Numbered from the stretch's first letter, positions 1 to 6,983 are shown. The stretch: DNA of 36,788 bases from Clostridia bacterium (GCA_017536475.1 JAFXHH010000020.1:1-36788); one strand, 5' to 3'. The notes: generated from the sequence alone by a model not told the origin. Numbers and translations are program-made.

Positions 1-1
1 A

Positions 2-235
2 AAATGCTATTCTACCTTCTCTTGCTCGGACACGGGCGTATATGAGGATTTTTACATCGAACCGGCTTTCCGTGGCAAAGGTATTGCTCGTAAATTAGCA
101 CAGGCTGCACAGGCTTGGTGCAAGGATAATGACATATCGAGCTTAACGGTATGCTGTGCCCCGTGTGATGAAAAGATGTATCAAGCACTTGGCTTTGACA
201 TTGCCTTGGGTACAACTTTCGCACACATTGAATAA
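2..235 (+). CDS. GNAT-family N-acetyltransferase, C-terminal fragment
   Basis: The gene is cut by the left edge of the window; the visible frame gives about 77 residues and stops at TAA 233-235. The segment reading YEDFYIEPAFRGKGIARKLA matches the acetyl-CoA binding motif A of GNAT proteins (the R-G-K-G-I-A loop and following helix). The later YQALGF is the usual C-terminal beta-strand signature (YxxLGF). These families transfer an acetyl group from acetyl-CoA to an amine; the substrate cannot be told from this fragment. Codon use is AT-rich (CGT, TTA, GCA) and unlike the genes further right. A terminator-like hairpin follows at 244-277. Confidence 0.8.
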   Translation, partial: KCYSTFSCSDTGVYEDFYIEPAFRGKGIARKLAQAAQAWCKDNDISSLTVCCAPCDEKMYQALGFDIALGTTFAHIE

Positions 236-243
236 CTAACAAA

Positions 244-277
244 AGGGCGGCGATTCGTTTCGCCGAGTCGCCGCTCT
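244..277 (+). terminator. Terminator-like hairpin after the acetyltransferase
   Basis: Arms 244-257 and 264-277 form a 14-bp GC-rich stem with two G-U wobbles and a 6-nt loop. The 3' flank is pyrimidine-rich (CTTCT) but has no clean T run, so termination would be weak. It lies between the acetyltransferase stop and the next start at 300. Confidence 0.45.
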
Positions 278-299
278 CTTCTAAGGTAGGAAATGAATT

Positions 300-534
300 A
301 TGGACGAAAAGCTACTTAGCAAATGCGGCTTTGACTGCGGGGCTTGTCCTACATACATAAAAGGCAGTTGCCGCAGTTGTGAGGAAGAACACACCACGGT
401 AGATTGCTTCACCCGTGATTGTGTGAAAAAAGTTGAATTTCTGCGGGAAGTGTAAGAATTTTCCGTGCGATATAATTATAGACAAGCCACACTCCACCGT
501 GGTTGATAAGGTTTGTGTAGAAAAAGAAAAGTGA
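300..534 (+). pseudogene. DUF3795-type cysteine-rich protein, frameshifted
   Basis: ATG 300 opens a frame reading MDEKLLSKCGFDCGACPTYI, a cysteine-rich start typical of DUF3795 proteins (CGxxCxxCxxY). It reads through further Cys pairs and stops at TAA 453-455 after 51 residues. The missing C-terminal motif, CGKCKNFPCD, is found one frame over from about 442 and runs to TGA 532-534. Removing one T from the TTT at 438-440 would give VKKVEFCGKCKNFPCD, the expected family ending. This is either a one-base insertion that breaks the gene, a sequencing error, or much less likely programmed frameshifting. Function of the family is unknown; the Cys pattern suggests metal binding. Codon use is AT-rich like its left neighbour. 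An AAGGTAGG purine stretch at 284-291 is a plausible RBS. Confidence 0.7.
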
Positions 535-551
535 GATTGAGAAAATAGATA

Positions 552-1058
552 ATGGAACTTTGGGATTTATACAATAAAAACCGTAAACTCGTGGGTAAAA
601 CACATATACGCGGGCAAGAAATACCACAAGGGTTTTACCATTTAGTCGTTCACGTTTGGATCAAAAACAGCAAAGGTGAGTATTTGATATCGCAGCGTAG
701 CGCAGATCGTCCTACCTTCCCATTGATGTGGGAGTGTGTCGGCGGCTCGGTGATTGCGGGCGAGGACAGCTACAGGGGTGCGCTCAGAGAGACCGTTGAG
801 GAGGTTGGAATCGATCTGTCCGAGGCTGACGGAAGGGTCGTTTTTTCAAAAACAAGAGGAATTATTGACGGAAAGGTTTTCAGCGACATTATGGACGTCT
901 GGCTCTTCCAATACGACGGAGAGGCAAGTCTTGAGCACGCCACCACCGACGAGGTGTCAGAGGCGAAATGGATGACGCGAGAGGATATCGAGGCATTATA
1001 CAGAGAGAAAAAGCTGGTTCCCACGCTGGAATATTTCTTTGACAAAATTGACAAATGA
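552..1058 (+). CDS. Nudix hydrolase (IPP isomerase-like / YfcD-like subfamily)
   Basis: The 168-residue protein carries a complete Nudix box, GX5EX7REUXEEXGU, at residues 65-87 (G65, E71, R79, E80, E83, E84, G86). The N-terminal part (ELWDLYNKNRKLVGKTHIRG, then YHLVVHVWI) is the layout of Nudix proteins related to isopentenyl-diphosphate isomerase and E. coli YfcD. Such enzymes hydrolyse nucleoside-diphosphate-X compounds using Mg2+ held by the Nudix glutamates; the substrate cannot be assigned. The region upstream of ATG 552 has only weak purine stretches, so translation may be modest. The first ~55 codons are AT-rich and resemble the genes to the left, while the rest follows the GC-rich style of the chromosome. 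The stop codon lies inside the left arm of a strong terminator. Confidence 0.85.
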   Translation: MELWDLYNKNRKLVGKTHIRGQEIPQGFYHLVVHVWIKNSKGEYLISQRSADRPTFPLMWECVGGSVIAGEDSYRGALRETVEEVGIDLSEADGRVVFSKTRGIIDGKVFSDIMDVWLFQYDGEASLEHATTDEVSEAKWMTREDIEALYREKKLVPTLEYFFDKIDK

Positions 1059-1092
1059 CAAAAAGGACTGCGTTGCAGTCCTTTTTGTCATT
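1054..1092. terminator. Bidirectional rho-independent terminator
   Basis: Arms 1054-1071 and 1075-1092 are an 18-bp perfect inverted repeat with a GTT loop. The stem has a GC-rich core (GGACTGC) flanked by A5 and T5, so it works on both strands. The stop codons of the Nudix gene (TGA 1056-1058) and of the convergent repressor gene (1091-1093) both fall in or at the stem. Confidence 0.92.
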
Positions 1093-1882
1093 ATTTTCTC
1101 TTAAGCTTACCAACTACCCTGCCACAGCAGAGAATGTCCTCAAAATTCTTGAGGAGAATGGGCTCATAGTCGGGATTGAGCGAAATGAGTCGGTCGCCGC
1201 CAAACTTCTTGAAATATCCGTCGCCGTCGAGGATGAAAATTCCAAGCTCGCCGTATTCAACCGAATCGCACTCCTCAACGAGCAGAACGTCGCCGTCGCG
1301 ATATTTCGGCTCCATACTGTTACCCTTGATGCGAAGCGCAAAGTCTGCCGCCGCGGTCTCGTGATTGTCGGGAATGTTGATCTCAACCGACTCTGTATCG
1401 GTCAGATAAACTCCGGTTCCCGCAGACACGGGAAGATCGTAAAGCGAGATCTTTCTGCGCGAAAGCCCGACCGCGCTCTTCATCGCCGCACCGCGCACCG
1501 ACGCGCCGCCCGCAATGATCTGTCCGCGGAAGCCTCTGTCGCTGCTTCCAGCCTCCCTTTCGGACTCCTTGGAGATCACCATAGCCACAAGCTCGCGGCT
1601 GTGCGCGTCAAGCTTGCGGTAATTTTCAATAAGAGTTATCTCCTTGTCGGAAAGCGTGTAGTTATTGGTGTTTTCGGGAATACCCGTCAGAATATAATCG
1701 ACCGAGCACTCAAGCGCGGCACAGATAGCCACGATGTTGGAAAGCTTGGGTGAGTCGCTGATTCCCGCCAATATTTTGGACAGAGTGCCAAGCGGTATAC
1801 CCGTCATCTCGGACAGCTGATCGTTGGTGATCCTTCTCTCGCTCTTTATCTGTTTGAGTCTGTCAATGTAAGTGTATTCCAT
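1091..1882 (-). CDS. XRE/Cro-type HTH repressor with S24 (LexA-like) self-cleavage domain
   Basis: The 263-residue protein has an N-terminal helix-turn-helix (about residues 7-67; NDQLSEMTGIPLGTLSKILAG) and a C-terminal peptidase S24 domain. The expected landmarks are all present: a scissile Ala-Gly at 154-155 (PVSAG), the catalytic serine S189 in KGNSMEP, and the general-base lysine at K225/K226 in GYFKKF. Such CI/LexA-like proteins repress genes until RecA-stimulated autocleavage; K-S dyads also occur in stress regulators that are not SOS-linked. AAGGAAGGG lies just upstream of the start. A near-consensus promoter sits at 1963-1991 and faces away from the promoter of the small membrane protein. 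It is too short and too different at the N-terminus to be LexA itself. The target is not known; the divergent gene and its own promoter are obvious candidates. Confidence 0.88.
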   Translation of the reverse strand: MEYTYIDRLKQIKSERRITNDQLSEMTGIPLGTLSKILAGISDSPKLSNIVAICAALECSVDYILTGIPENTNNYTLSDKEITLIENYRKLDAHSRELVAMVISKESEREAGSSDRGFRGQIIAGGASVRGAAMKSAVGLSRRKISLYDLPVSAGTGVYLTDTESVEINIPDNHETAAADFALRIKGNSMEPKYRDGDVLLVEECDSVEYGELGIFILDGDGYFKKFGGDRLISLNPDYEPILLKNFEDILCCGRVVGKLKRK

Positions 1883-1962
1883 ATTTCAACACCCTTCCTT
1901 TATTAATACGCGGCAGGTTCTTAATCGGAATCAAACCGCGTCGTTTTTCTGTTTACGGAACT

Positions 1963-1991
1963 ATTATATCACAGAAAAATCGTTTTGTAAA
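1963..1991 (-). promoter_or_regulatory. Sigma-A promoter of the S24 repressor gene
   Basis: On the minus strand TTTACA (1986-1991) and TATAAT (1963-1968) are separated by exactly 17 bp. The octamer AGTTCCGT lies directly downstream of the -10 box (plus-strand 1955-1962) and recurs in the divergent promoter, so it could be part of an operator. Confidence 0.8.
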
Positions 1992-2054
1992 GGGGTTTTT
2001 GAAAATATTTTTCCAAAATTCGAAAAATTTTTCCAAAAATATTTCAAAAAGGTA

Positions 2055-2083
2055 TTGACAAGTTCCGTTTTTGGTGTTATAAT
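2055..2083 (+). promoter_or_regulatory. Consensus sigma-A promoter of the small membrane protein gene
   Basis: TTGACA (2055-2060) and TATAAT (2078-2083) with a 17-bp spacer are a perfect consensus. Such a strong promoter is usually controlled. The spacer begins with AGTTCCGT, the octamer also seen at the start region of the divergent repressor promoter. About 90 nt of leader follow before the start codon. Confidence 0.85.
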
Positions 2084-2100
2084 AGCCTCACAAGAACAAA

Positions 2101-2150
2101 ATTTCGACCAATTTCGAGAAATTTCATTCCATTTTGAGAAAATCTCCACC
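2101..2150 (+). repeat. Four to five tandem 10-nt units in the leader
   Basis: Starting at 2101, 2111, 2121 and 2131, successive 10-nt units read ATTTCGACCA, ATTTCGAGAA, ATTTCATTCC and ATTTTGAGAA, with a degenerate fifth unit at 2141. The period equals about one helical turn. It lies just downstream of a consensus promoter and before the gene at 2180. It could be phased A/T tracts (bent DNA), repeated half-sites for a regulator, or chance in AT-rich DNA. Confidence 0.5.
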
Positions 2151-2179
2151 ATATACGATTTTTAAAGCGAGGTAACAAT

Positions 2180-2488
2180 ATGAACGCTTATTATCAGAAT
2201 CCCAAGATCACAAGAGCAACAGATATACGCCCCTACCCCTCCGTCACCGTCGGCGATAAGCTGATCTCTTTCATTTGTATGATAGTAGCCGCCCTCACGT
2301 GCAGCGTGGCGATCAAGGTTGAAAAGGCAGTGCTTTGCACAGTCTGCTTCGTCGGATTCTTCGGCGTTATCGGCGGCATGGAAAGCGGAGCTCTTGGAAT
2401 GCTCTCCGGTCTTTTCCTCTGTGCCATTATCGGCGGAATCGAGCTTTTGATATTTAAGAGTCTGTTTGGAAAGAAGACTCATAAATAA
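2180..2488 (+). CDS. Small hypothetical membrane protein (three predicted helices)
   Basis: The 102-residue protein has a polar N-terminus of about 26 residues followed by three hydrophobic stretches (about 27-47, 49-68 and 71-94) and a basic tail (FGKKTHK), which predicts a small integral membrane protein with a cytoplasmic C-terminus. I do not recognise a family. A GAGGT lies about 8 nt before ATG 2180. It is transcribed from a perfect consensus promoter, divergent from the S24 repressor, which makes it the likely target of that repressor. That link is inference from position only. A bidirectional terminator follows at 2546-2582. Confidence 0.75.
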   Translation: MNAYYQNPKITRATDIRPYPSVTVGDKLISFICMIVAALTCSVAIKVEKAVLCTVCFVGFFGVIGGMESGALGMLSGLFLCAIIGGIELLIFKSLFGKKTHK

Positions 2489-2545
2489 TATAGCGTGTAG
2501 TTTTCCCTCCACCAAAAGCTATGGCAGGGTCATAGTCATAGCTAA

Positions 2546-2582
2546 AAAAACGGGCTTGCTCTGTCTGAGCAAGCCCGTTTTT
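2546..2582. terminator. Bidirectional rho-independent terminator
   Basis: An inverted repeat with an ACGGGCTTGCTC arm, TGTCT loop and the matching GAGCAAGCCCGT arm is flanked by an A run on the left and a T run on the right. It ends the membrane protein gene from the left and the SpoIIP-like gene from the right. Confidence 0.92.
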
Positions 2583-2586
2583 CAGA

Positions 2587-3690
2587 TCATCCAAGAATTA
2601 TTTCGGCAAAAGCCTCTGCAAACAGGATCGCCGCCGCGTGCGCCTCGTCGGACGAGTTTCCGAGCGAGCCTACGTCCAGCTTCAGATAATACAAAGCGCT
2701 TGCCGCGTTGTATTCGCTGTCGGTCAGAACGGTCGGCATACATACTCTCGCACCGTCTTCGTTCAATTCTCTGCGTAAGCACAGCGCCAACGACAAAGCC
2801 CCCCTTGACAATACCCCCTCGGCGCTGACCGTTATTCTGACCTGCGCGGTTTGCTCTGCCGAATAGGTCTTGACAACGTTACCGTCAGCGTCGGTCAGCT
2901 CCATTCTGTGCAGATCTATCACGTATTCGATCGTCGGATATATCTTCATCATAGTCTCGATCGTCTCGGCGGCATTTTGGTAAGCATCACCGTCATCGTC
3001 GTGTATCACCGAGCAATGCACCGTCGGTATCTTCGCCCGATTGAGCTCCGCCGCCAAGATATCCCCGACCGCAACAACGCTGGAGTTCAACACCGACGTA
3101 GGATCATTGGGATCAAAATCCGCGTATCCCTCCGACGTGTGAGTGTGAAGTATCAATACCGTCGGCATGGGCGAATCGGGGTAATATTCCGCGTGAAAAC
3201 CCATTTCGAGCAAGCCCTCTGCGTCGTAGGTCCTATCCGAATAGTTGATGACGTGCCCGTCTCCCTTTTCAGCCTCCGACAGATCGATCGCAATAACAGA
3301 ACCCGACTCATCCTTACCGACCGTCTCGCTTTCGTCAGTGCTCTCTGCAACGGAGCTCTCCTCTTTGCTCTCCTCAAAGCTACTCTCAATTTCGGTATCC
3401 GATCCCTCTGTACTATTCTCGCCGGCCGTCGTTTCCTCGCCTTTTCCAAAGCCTTTATCGTCAAAAATAAACCCGTTTCCAAAAGCGAATTGGCAAAGCT
3501 TCCCCCAAAATCCGTTTTCACCGCTGCCGCCTACAGCCGTCAGTACAACAGCGACAACCAAACATACCGCAACGCAAGCGGCAAGCAATTTCAACCAAAA
3601 ATACGCCCGACTCCTTCGTTTTGGAAACCCCACCGCGAGCCGATCTCCAAATATCCTCTCAAGTTCCCTGTCTTTTCTCATCTCATCCAT
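2587..3690 (-). CDS. spoIIP: Stage II sporulation protein P-like amidase/endopeptidase
   Basis: Residues from ATG 3690: one membrane helix (about 30-55), a low-complexity Ser/Glu/Asp-rich linker (about 84-130), then a SpoIIP domain. The family landmarks are VLILHTHTSEGY (about 178-189) and YVIDLHRM (about 256-263). In model spore formers SpoIIP is anchored in the mother-cell membrane and works with SpoIID and SpoIIM to trim peptidoglycan during engulfment. I chose the second ATG because GGAGAG lies 6 nt before it; the first ATG (3708) has no good RBS and would add six residues that encode this RBS. The gene stands alone between a terminator and a divergent promoter region. SpoIIP paralogues exist in Clostridia, so it may not be the primary copy. 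Confidence 0.85.
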   Translation of the reverse strand: MDEMRKDRELERIFGDRLAVGFPKRRSRAYFWLKLLAACVAVCLVVAVVLTAVGGSGENGFWGKLCQFAFGNGFIFDDKGFGKGEETTAGENSTEGSDTEIESSFEESKEESSVAESTDESETVGKDESGSVIAIDLSEAEKGDGHVINYSDRTYDAEGLLEMGFHAEYYPDSPMPTVLILHTHTSEGYADFDPNDPTSVLNSSVVAVGDILAAELNRAKIPTVHCSVIHDDDGDAYQNAAETIETMMKIYPTIEYVIDLHRMELTDADGNVVKTYSAEQTAQVRITVSAEGVLSRGALSLALCLRRELNEDGARVCMPTVLTDSEYNAASALYYLKLDVGSLGNSSDEAHAAAILFAEAFAEIILG

Positions 3691-3916
3691 CGCAATCTCT
3701 CCGTTCAATGAATATCAGCACCAAGCGGCGCCAATAAATTTTATTTCTCTCTGCCTGCAAATATGACACGGTAAAATTTATCTGCTATTCACTCAAAATT
3801 TACAAAAAATTAAGGTAATTTGACACTTTGTTTAAAAAAAGAAATTATAATTAGTTATGAAGAAAAAACAAGCGCCTTTCTCGTGTGCGAATTGCACAAA
3901 ACGGTAGCTTGTCAAC

Positions 3917-3935
3917 TGTGCACAATCACGATTGT
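3917..3935. promoter_or_regulatory. Overlapping palindromes upstream of the peptide-binding protein promoter
   Basis: TGTGCACA (3917-3924) overlaps a 6-bp inverted repeat, ACAATC-AC-GATTGT (3922-3935), 22 bp upstream of the -35 box. A further inverted repeat, TGTGC-GAATT-GCACA, is at 3884-3898. The rest of 3691-4062 is AT-rich and non-coding. These could be activator or repressor sites; I recognise no known regulator motif. Confidence 0.4.
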
Positions 3936-3957
3936 TGCTTTTATCGCTTCAATTCTA

Positions 3958-3986
3958 TTGATTAATTCCAAGTTTTATGGTATAAT
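3958..3986 (+). promoter_or_regulatory. Sigma-A promoter of the peptide-binding lipoprotein gene
   Basis: TTGATT (3958-3963) and TATAAT (3981-3986) with a 17-bp spacer, about 75 nt before the start codon. A TTGACA further up (3819-3824) has a TATAAT only at a 20-bp distance and is less likely. Confidence 0.75.
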
Positions 3987-4062
3987 AAAAAATAATCGAT
4001 GTAATATGAAGCAAATCAACGTTTCGTTTGCGATCTTACACAATAACCAGGAGGAACCTACT

Positions 4063-6201
4063 ATGAAAAAGCGCATAATCGCTTTATTCCTTTGCCTTGC
4101 CTCTCTCGTCGTGATTCTCCCCGGATGCTCCGGAGGAATAACGCCCGATTCCGAATACAGAGGCGAGCAGCTCACCATGTATCTCACCGAGACCATCTAC
4201 GATCTGGACCCTGCCCGTGCATATAAGAACGAGTCGACCAGAAACGTGGTAAGTCTTCTTTTCGATACGCTTTTCGTTCTTGACGAAAGCGGAAAGGTAC
4301 AGCCCTCTCTTGCAGCGAGCTATACCGTAAAGGAAAACAAGGAAGAAAACGAATATTTCATGTACATAACTCTCGCCAACACGAACTGGTCCGATAACAC
4401 TCCCATTTCGGCAGACGACGTGGTATTTGCATGGAAGCGTCTCCTTAACCCCAACAACTCTTACGAGGCAGCCGCACTTCTCTTCGACATCAAGGGCGCG
4501 CGTGCATACAACGAGGGCGAGGGTTCCAAGGACGACGTTCAGATAATCGCAGACCAGAAGCGTCTTACCATTCAGTTTGAAACTGCTATCGATTACGATC
4601 AGTTCCTTCTGAACCTTACGAGCTTGGCGCTCGCTCCTCTGCGTGAGGACTACGTAGGAAGCTACAAGGATTCCGACTGGGCAAAGAAACCCGGCACGAT
4701 GATCTGCAGCGGCCCCTTCAAGCTCTCGCGTATCAGCTTTGCAGAGAATTCCTCTGTAAGATATTCCGACATCAACTACACCGAGAAGAAAAAGGACCAG
4801 AACGACAACACCATTTACGTTGACGCAACCGAGCCTGCTCGCTTCAAGGAGACCGTAGTAAGCGCATTCGTTATCGAGAGAAACAGCTACTACTACAGAA
4901 ACAGCGCAAAGGAAGAGAGTCTTGATAAGTCTGTAACTCCTTACAAGATCTTCGTTGACTGCGCAATGTCCGACGAGGATATCAAGACAGCATACGAAAA
5001 CGGCATTATCACTTATATGGGTGATATCCCGATGTCCCTCAGAGAGACCTACGCAAACGATGCAGTCGTTGAGGACTCGCTTTCAACCAACCTGATCTAT
5101 CTCAACGAAAATGCAGAGATATACGGCGATAAGCTCTTCGCTGTCAAGGAAGTAAGACAGGCGCTCTCAATGGTCATCGACCGCGAAGCGATCGCAAAGA
5201 AGCTCGTATTCGCAGAAGCGGCAACCGGACTTGTTCCCACGGGCGTGTTTGATTCCAACTCCGCAAAGAAGACCTTCCGCGATGCAACGGACACTCAGTA
5301 CGAATATCTTAAGCTGAACGTAGACGCGGCAAAGAAGCTTCTCAAGGACGCAGATATCGATCCCACCGATTACTCCTTCTCTATCACCTACGCAACCTAC
5401 GACGAGGTTCACACTTATATTGCCGAGACCGTCGCTAAGGCTTGGAACGAGCTTGGATTTGACGTAGAGCTCAACGCCCGCGGAACCGTTGCAAACAACG
5501 ACTACTACAAGGGCACCAAGGAGATCCCCGCCGACATCTGCGACGACCTGTACTATGAGGATCTCGTATCGGGCAGCTTTGAGGTCATAATCCTTGATCT
5601 CGTGGCATACTCCGCAGATCCCTTCGGCGTGCTTGCTCCCTATGCAACTCAGTTCTCTGGTCAGGCAATGGATATGTCTCAGGTAGATAACTACCAGCTT
5701 GCTAATCATATCACAGGCTACTGCTCCGAGGAGTACAATACTCTTATGGAAGAGATCTACGCGATCAAGAAAGCAGAGGACCGCACAGAAAAGCTCCACA
5801 AGGCTGAAGATATCCTTATGAACGATATGCCCGTTATCCCCGTGGTATTCAACAAATCCGCATACCTCGTAAACGACAATCTCGATCTTAACAACTCGAA
5901 GCTCTTCGGCAAGGAGAAGAACAGCAACTACTACGCAACAGGCGCAACGCTCAGATACGCTACCGTAGACAACTACGATGCATACCTTGACGACTGCGAG
6001 GCATTCATCGAGTCCAAGTACGATGAGTACAAGGAAAATCCCCTTGCATATCTTGGCAACATCGCTTTCGCAGACATCTCTTGGGAGGATTTCAAGGAAG
6101 AATCCTCGTACTACAAGTACCTCTTCGAAAAGGTTACCCCCAAGACCGTGAAGGAACAGGCAAAGCTCGAGAAAGAGCAGAACAAAGATAAGAAGAAATA
6201 A
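4063..6201 (+). CDS. Peptide ABC transporter substrate-binding lipoprotein (SBP family 5, OppA/DppA type)
   Basis: The 712-residue protein begins with a lipoprotein signal peptide (MKKR, a hydrophobic stretch, then lipobox LPGC with the lipidated Cys at 22). Its body has the family 5 layout: DPARAYKNES near the N-terminus, W-S-D-N-TPISADDVVFAWKRL, PLREDYV, and RQALSMVIDREAIAKKL followed by ATGLVPTG. It would capture oligopeptides outside the membrane for an ABC permease. The permease and ATPase genes (oppBCDF) are not adjacent, so it is an orphan here. ATG 4063 has AGGAGG 7-8 nt upstream. It is longer than most OppA (about 530-600 residues) because of an extended C-terminal region rich in Lys, Glu and Tyr. 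It has its own promoter and terminator, so it is probably monocistronic. Confidence 0.92.
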   Translation: MKKRIIALFLCLASLVVILPGCSGGITPDSEYRGEQLTMYLTETIYDLDPARAYKNESTRNVVSLLFDTLFVLDESGKVQPSLAASYTVKENKEENEYFMYITLANTNWSDNTPISADDVVFAWKRLLNPNNSYEAAALLFDIKGARAYNEGEGSKDDVQIIADQKRLTIQFETAIDYDQFLLNLTSLALAPLREDYVGSYKDSDWAKKPGTMICSGPFKLSRISFAENSSVRYSDINYTEKKKDQNDNTIYVDATEPARFKETVVSAFVIERNSYYYRNSAKEESLDKSVTPYKIFVDCAMSDEDIKTAYENGIITYMGDIPMSLRETYANDAVVEDSLSTNLIYLNENAEIYGDKLFAVKEVRQALSMVIDREAIAKKLVFAEAATGLVPTGVFDSNSAKKTFRDATDTQYEYLKLNVDAAKKLLKDADIDPTDYSFSITYATYDEVHTYIAETVAKAWNELGFDVELNARGTVANNDYYKGTKEIPADICDDLYYEDLVSGSFEVIILDLVAYSADPFGVLAPYATQFSGQAMDMSQVDNYQLANHITGYCSEEYNTLMEEIYAIKKAEDRTEKLHKAEDILMNDMPVIPVVFNKSAYLVNDNLDLNNSKLFGKEKNSNYYATGATLRYATVDNYDAYLDDCEAFIESKYDEYKENPLAYLGNIAFADISWEDFKEESSYYKYLFEKVTPKTVKEQAKLEKEQNKDKKK

Positions 6202-6211
6202 AACGACGTCG

Positions 6212-6247
6212 TCACCCGTGGCAAAAGCCACGGGTGATATTTTTTAT
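6212..6247 (+). terminator. Rho-independent terminator of the peptide-binding protein gene
   Basis: An 11-bp perfect stem (TCACCCGTGGC and its complement) with an AAAA loop is followed by TATTTTTT. Confidence 0.92.
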
Positions 6248-6291
6248 CTGAACGCTAACCGAAGATTTTTCAAAAATATTATTAATAAATG

Positions 6292-6320
6292 TAGACAAAC
6301 GCCCGAAAATATGGTATACT
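6292..6320 (+). promoter_or_regulatory. Sigma-A promoter of the MBL-gltX-glnS operon
   Basis: TAGACA (6292-6297) and TATACT (6315-6320) have a 17-bp spacer, about 37 nt before the TTG start. Confidence 0.75.
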
Positions 6321-6356
6321 GTAAATTGGATTATAATTTTTAAAGAGGTAATCGAT

Positions 6357-6983
6357 TTGGAGATATTCAACTTGTTCCCGGGCTCCTGGGGCTCAAATTG
6401 CTATATTCTCGTAAGCGAGGACAAGGGCGGCCTTAAGCACGCGGCGGTTATCGACCCAAGCGCGTCTGCCAAAGGTATCGTTGAGCTTCTCAACGATCAA
6501 GAAGCAACGCTCGAATATATCATTCTGACCCACGGCCATTTCGACCATATCATGTCACTTGATACACTCAGAGAGGCAACGAACGCCCCCGCACTGATCC
6601 ACAAGGACGATGCCGAAATGCTCACCGACGGAGAGAAAAACGCATTCAAGTTTTTCTTCGGTCAGGAAAGAAAATGGAAGGCTGCCGAAAAGCTTCTCGC
6701 AGACGGTGATAGGATAACCCTTGGAGATGAAACGCTCGAGGTCATCTCGACACCGGGACACTCCAAAGGCTCGATCTGTCTTTTGACAAAAGGCTTTATG
6801 ATAACGGGCGACACTCTGTTTGCCGACGGATACGGCAGATACGATCTCCACGGCGGAGATCCCGATCAGCTCGCAAGCTCACTTAAGCTGTTGCGAGCGT
6901 ATGACCCAAATCTCACGATCTACGCAGGACACGGCGCAGAGTCCAAGCTCGGACGAGCCCTCGACAACGTACTGTATTATTGA
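6357..6983 (+). CDS. Metallo-beta-lactamase-fold hydrolase (glyoxalase II-like)
   Basis: The 208-residue protein carries the full metal site of the MBL fold: H59-x-H61-x-D63-H64 in THGHFDH, H135 in STPGHSKGS, D152 in ITGDTLFADGYGR and H192 in YAGHGAES. The single-domain size and the GDTLF motif place it with short glyoxalase II/YcbL-like hydrolases, which cleave thioesters or related bonds with two metal ions in the cytoplasm. The true substrate is not known. The start is TTG 6357 with AGAGG 8 nt upstream; no ATG in frame would keep the conserved N-terminal strand. It leads an operon with gltX, 33 nt downstream. Confidence 0.88.
   Translation: MEIFNLFPGSWGSNCYILVSEDKGGLKHAAVIDPSASAKGIVELLNDQEATLEYIILTHGHFDHIMSLDTLREATNAPALIHKDDAEMLTDGEKNAFKFFFGQERKWKAAEKLLADGDRITLGDETLEVISTPGHSKGSICLLTKGFMITGDTLFADGYGRYDLHGGDPDQLASSLKLLRAYDPNLTIYAGHGAESKLGRALDNVLYY

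Noticed and set aside
426..440. Programmed frameshifting in the DUF3795 gene at the A6G run
   Set aside because: The slippery heptamer would give a -1 shift, but the needed change is +1, at the later TTTC; no stimulatory structure is evident.
1055..1753. A plus-strand 232-codon frame across the S24 repressor
   Set aside because: The minus-strand protein has an HTH and all S24 residues; the plus frame begins inside the terminator and has no motif.
1980..2050. AT-rich inverted repeats (TTTTTCCAAAA type) as an operator or origin element
   Set aside because: The sequence is largely A/T homopolymer runs with imperfect symmetry, so the palindromes are expected by chance. No DnaA-box cluster is present.
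1883..2100. A LexA box (GAAC-N4-GTTC) in the divergent intergenic region
   Set aside because: No full Gram-positive LexA box is present; only AGTTCCGT-like half motifs occur, so an SOS operator cannot be claimed.
5167..6231. A 354-codon open frame opposite the peptide-binding protein, and a similar 266-codon frame at 15898-16698 opposite the mannosidase
   Set aside because: Both are antisense to well-supported genes, lack an SD and have no recognisable domain.
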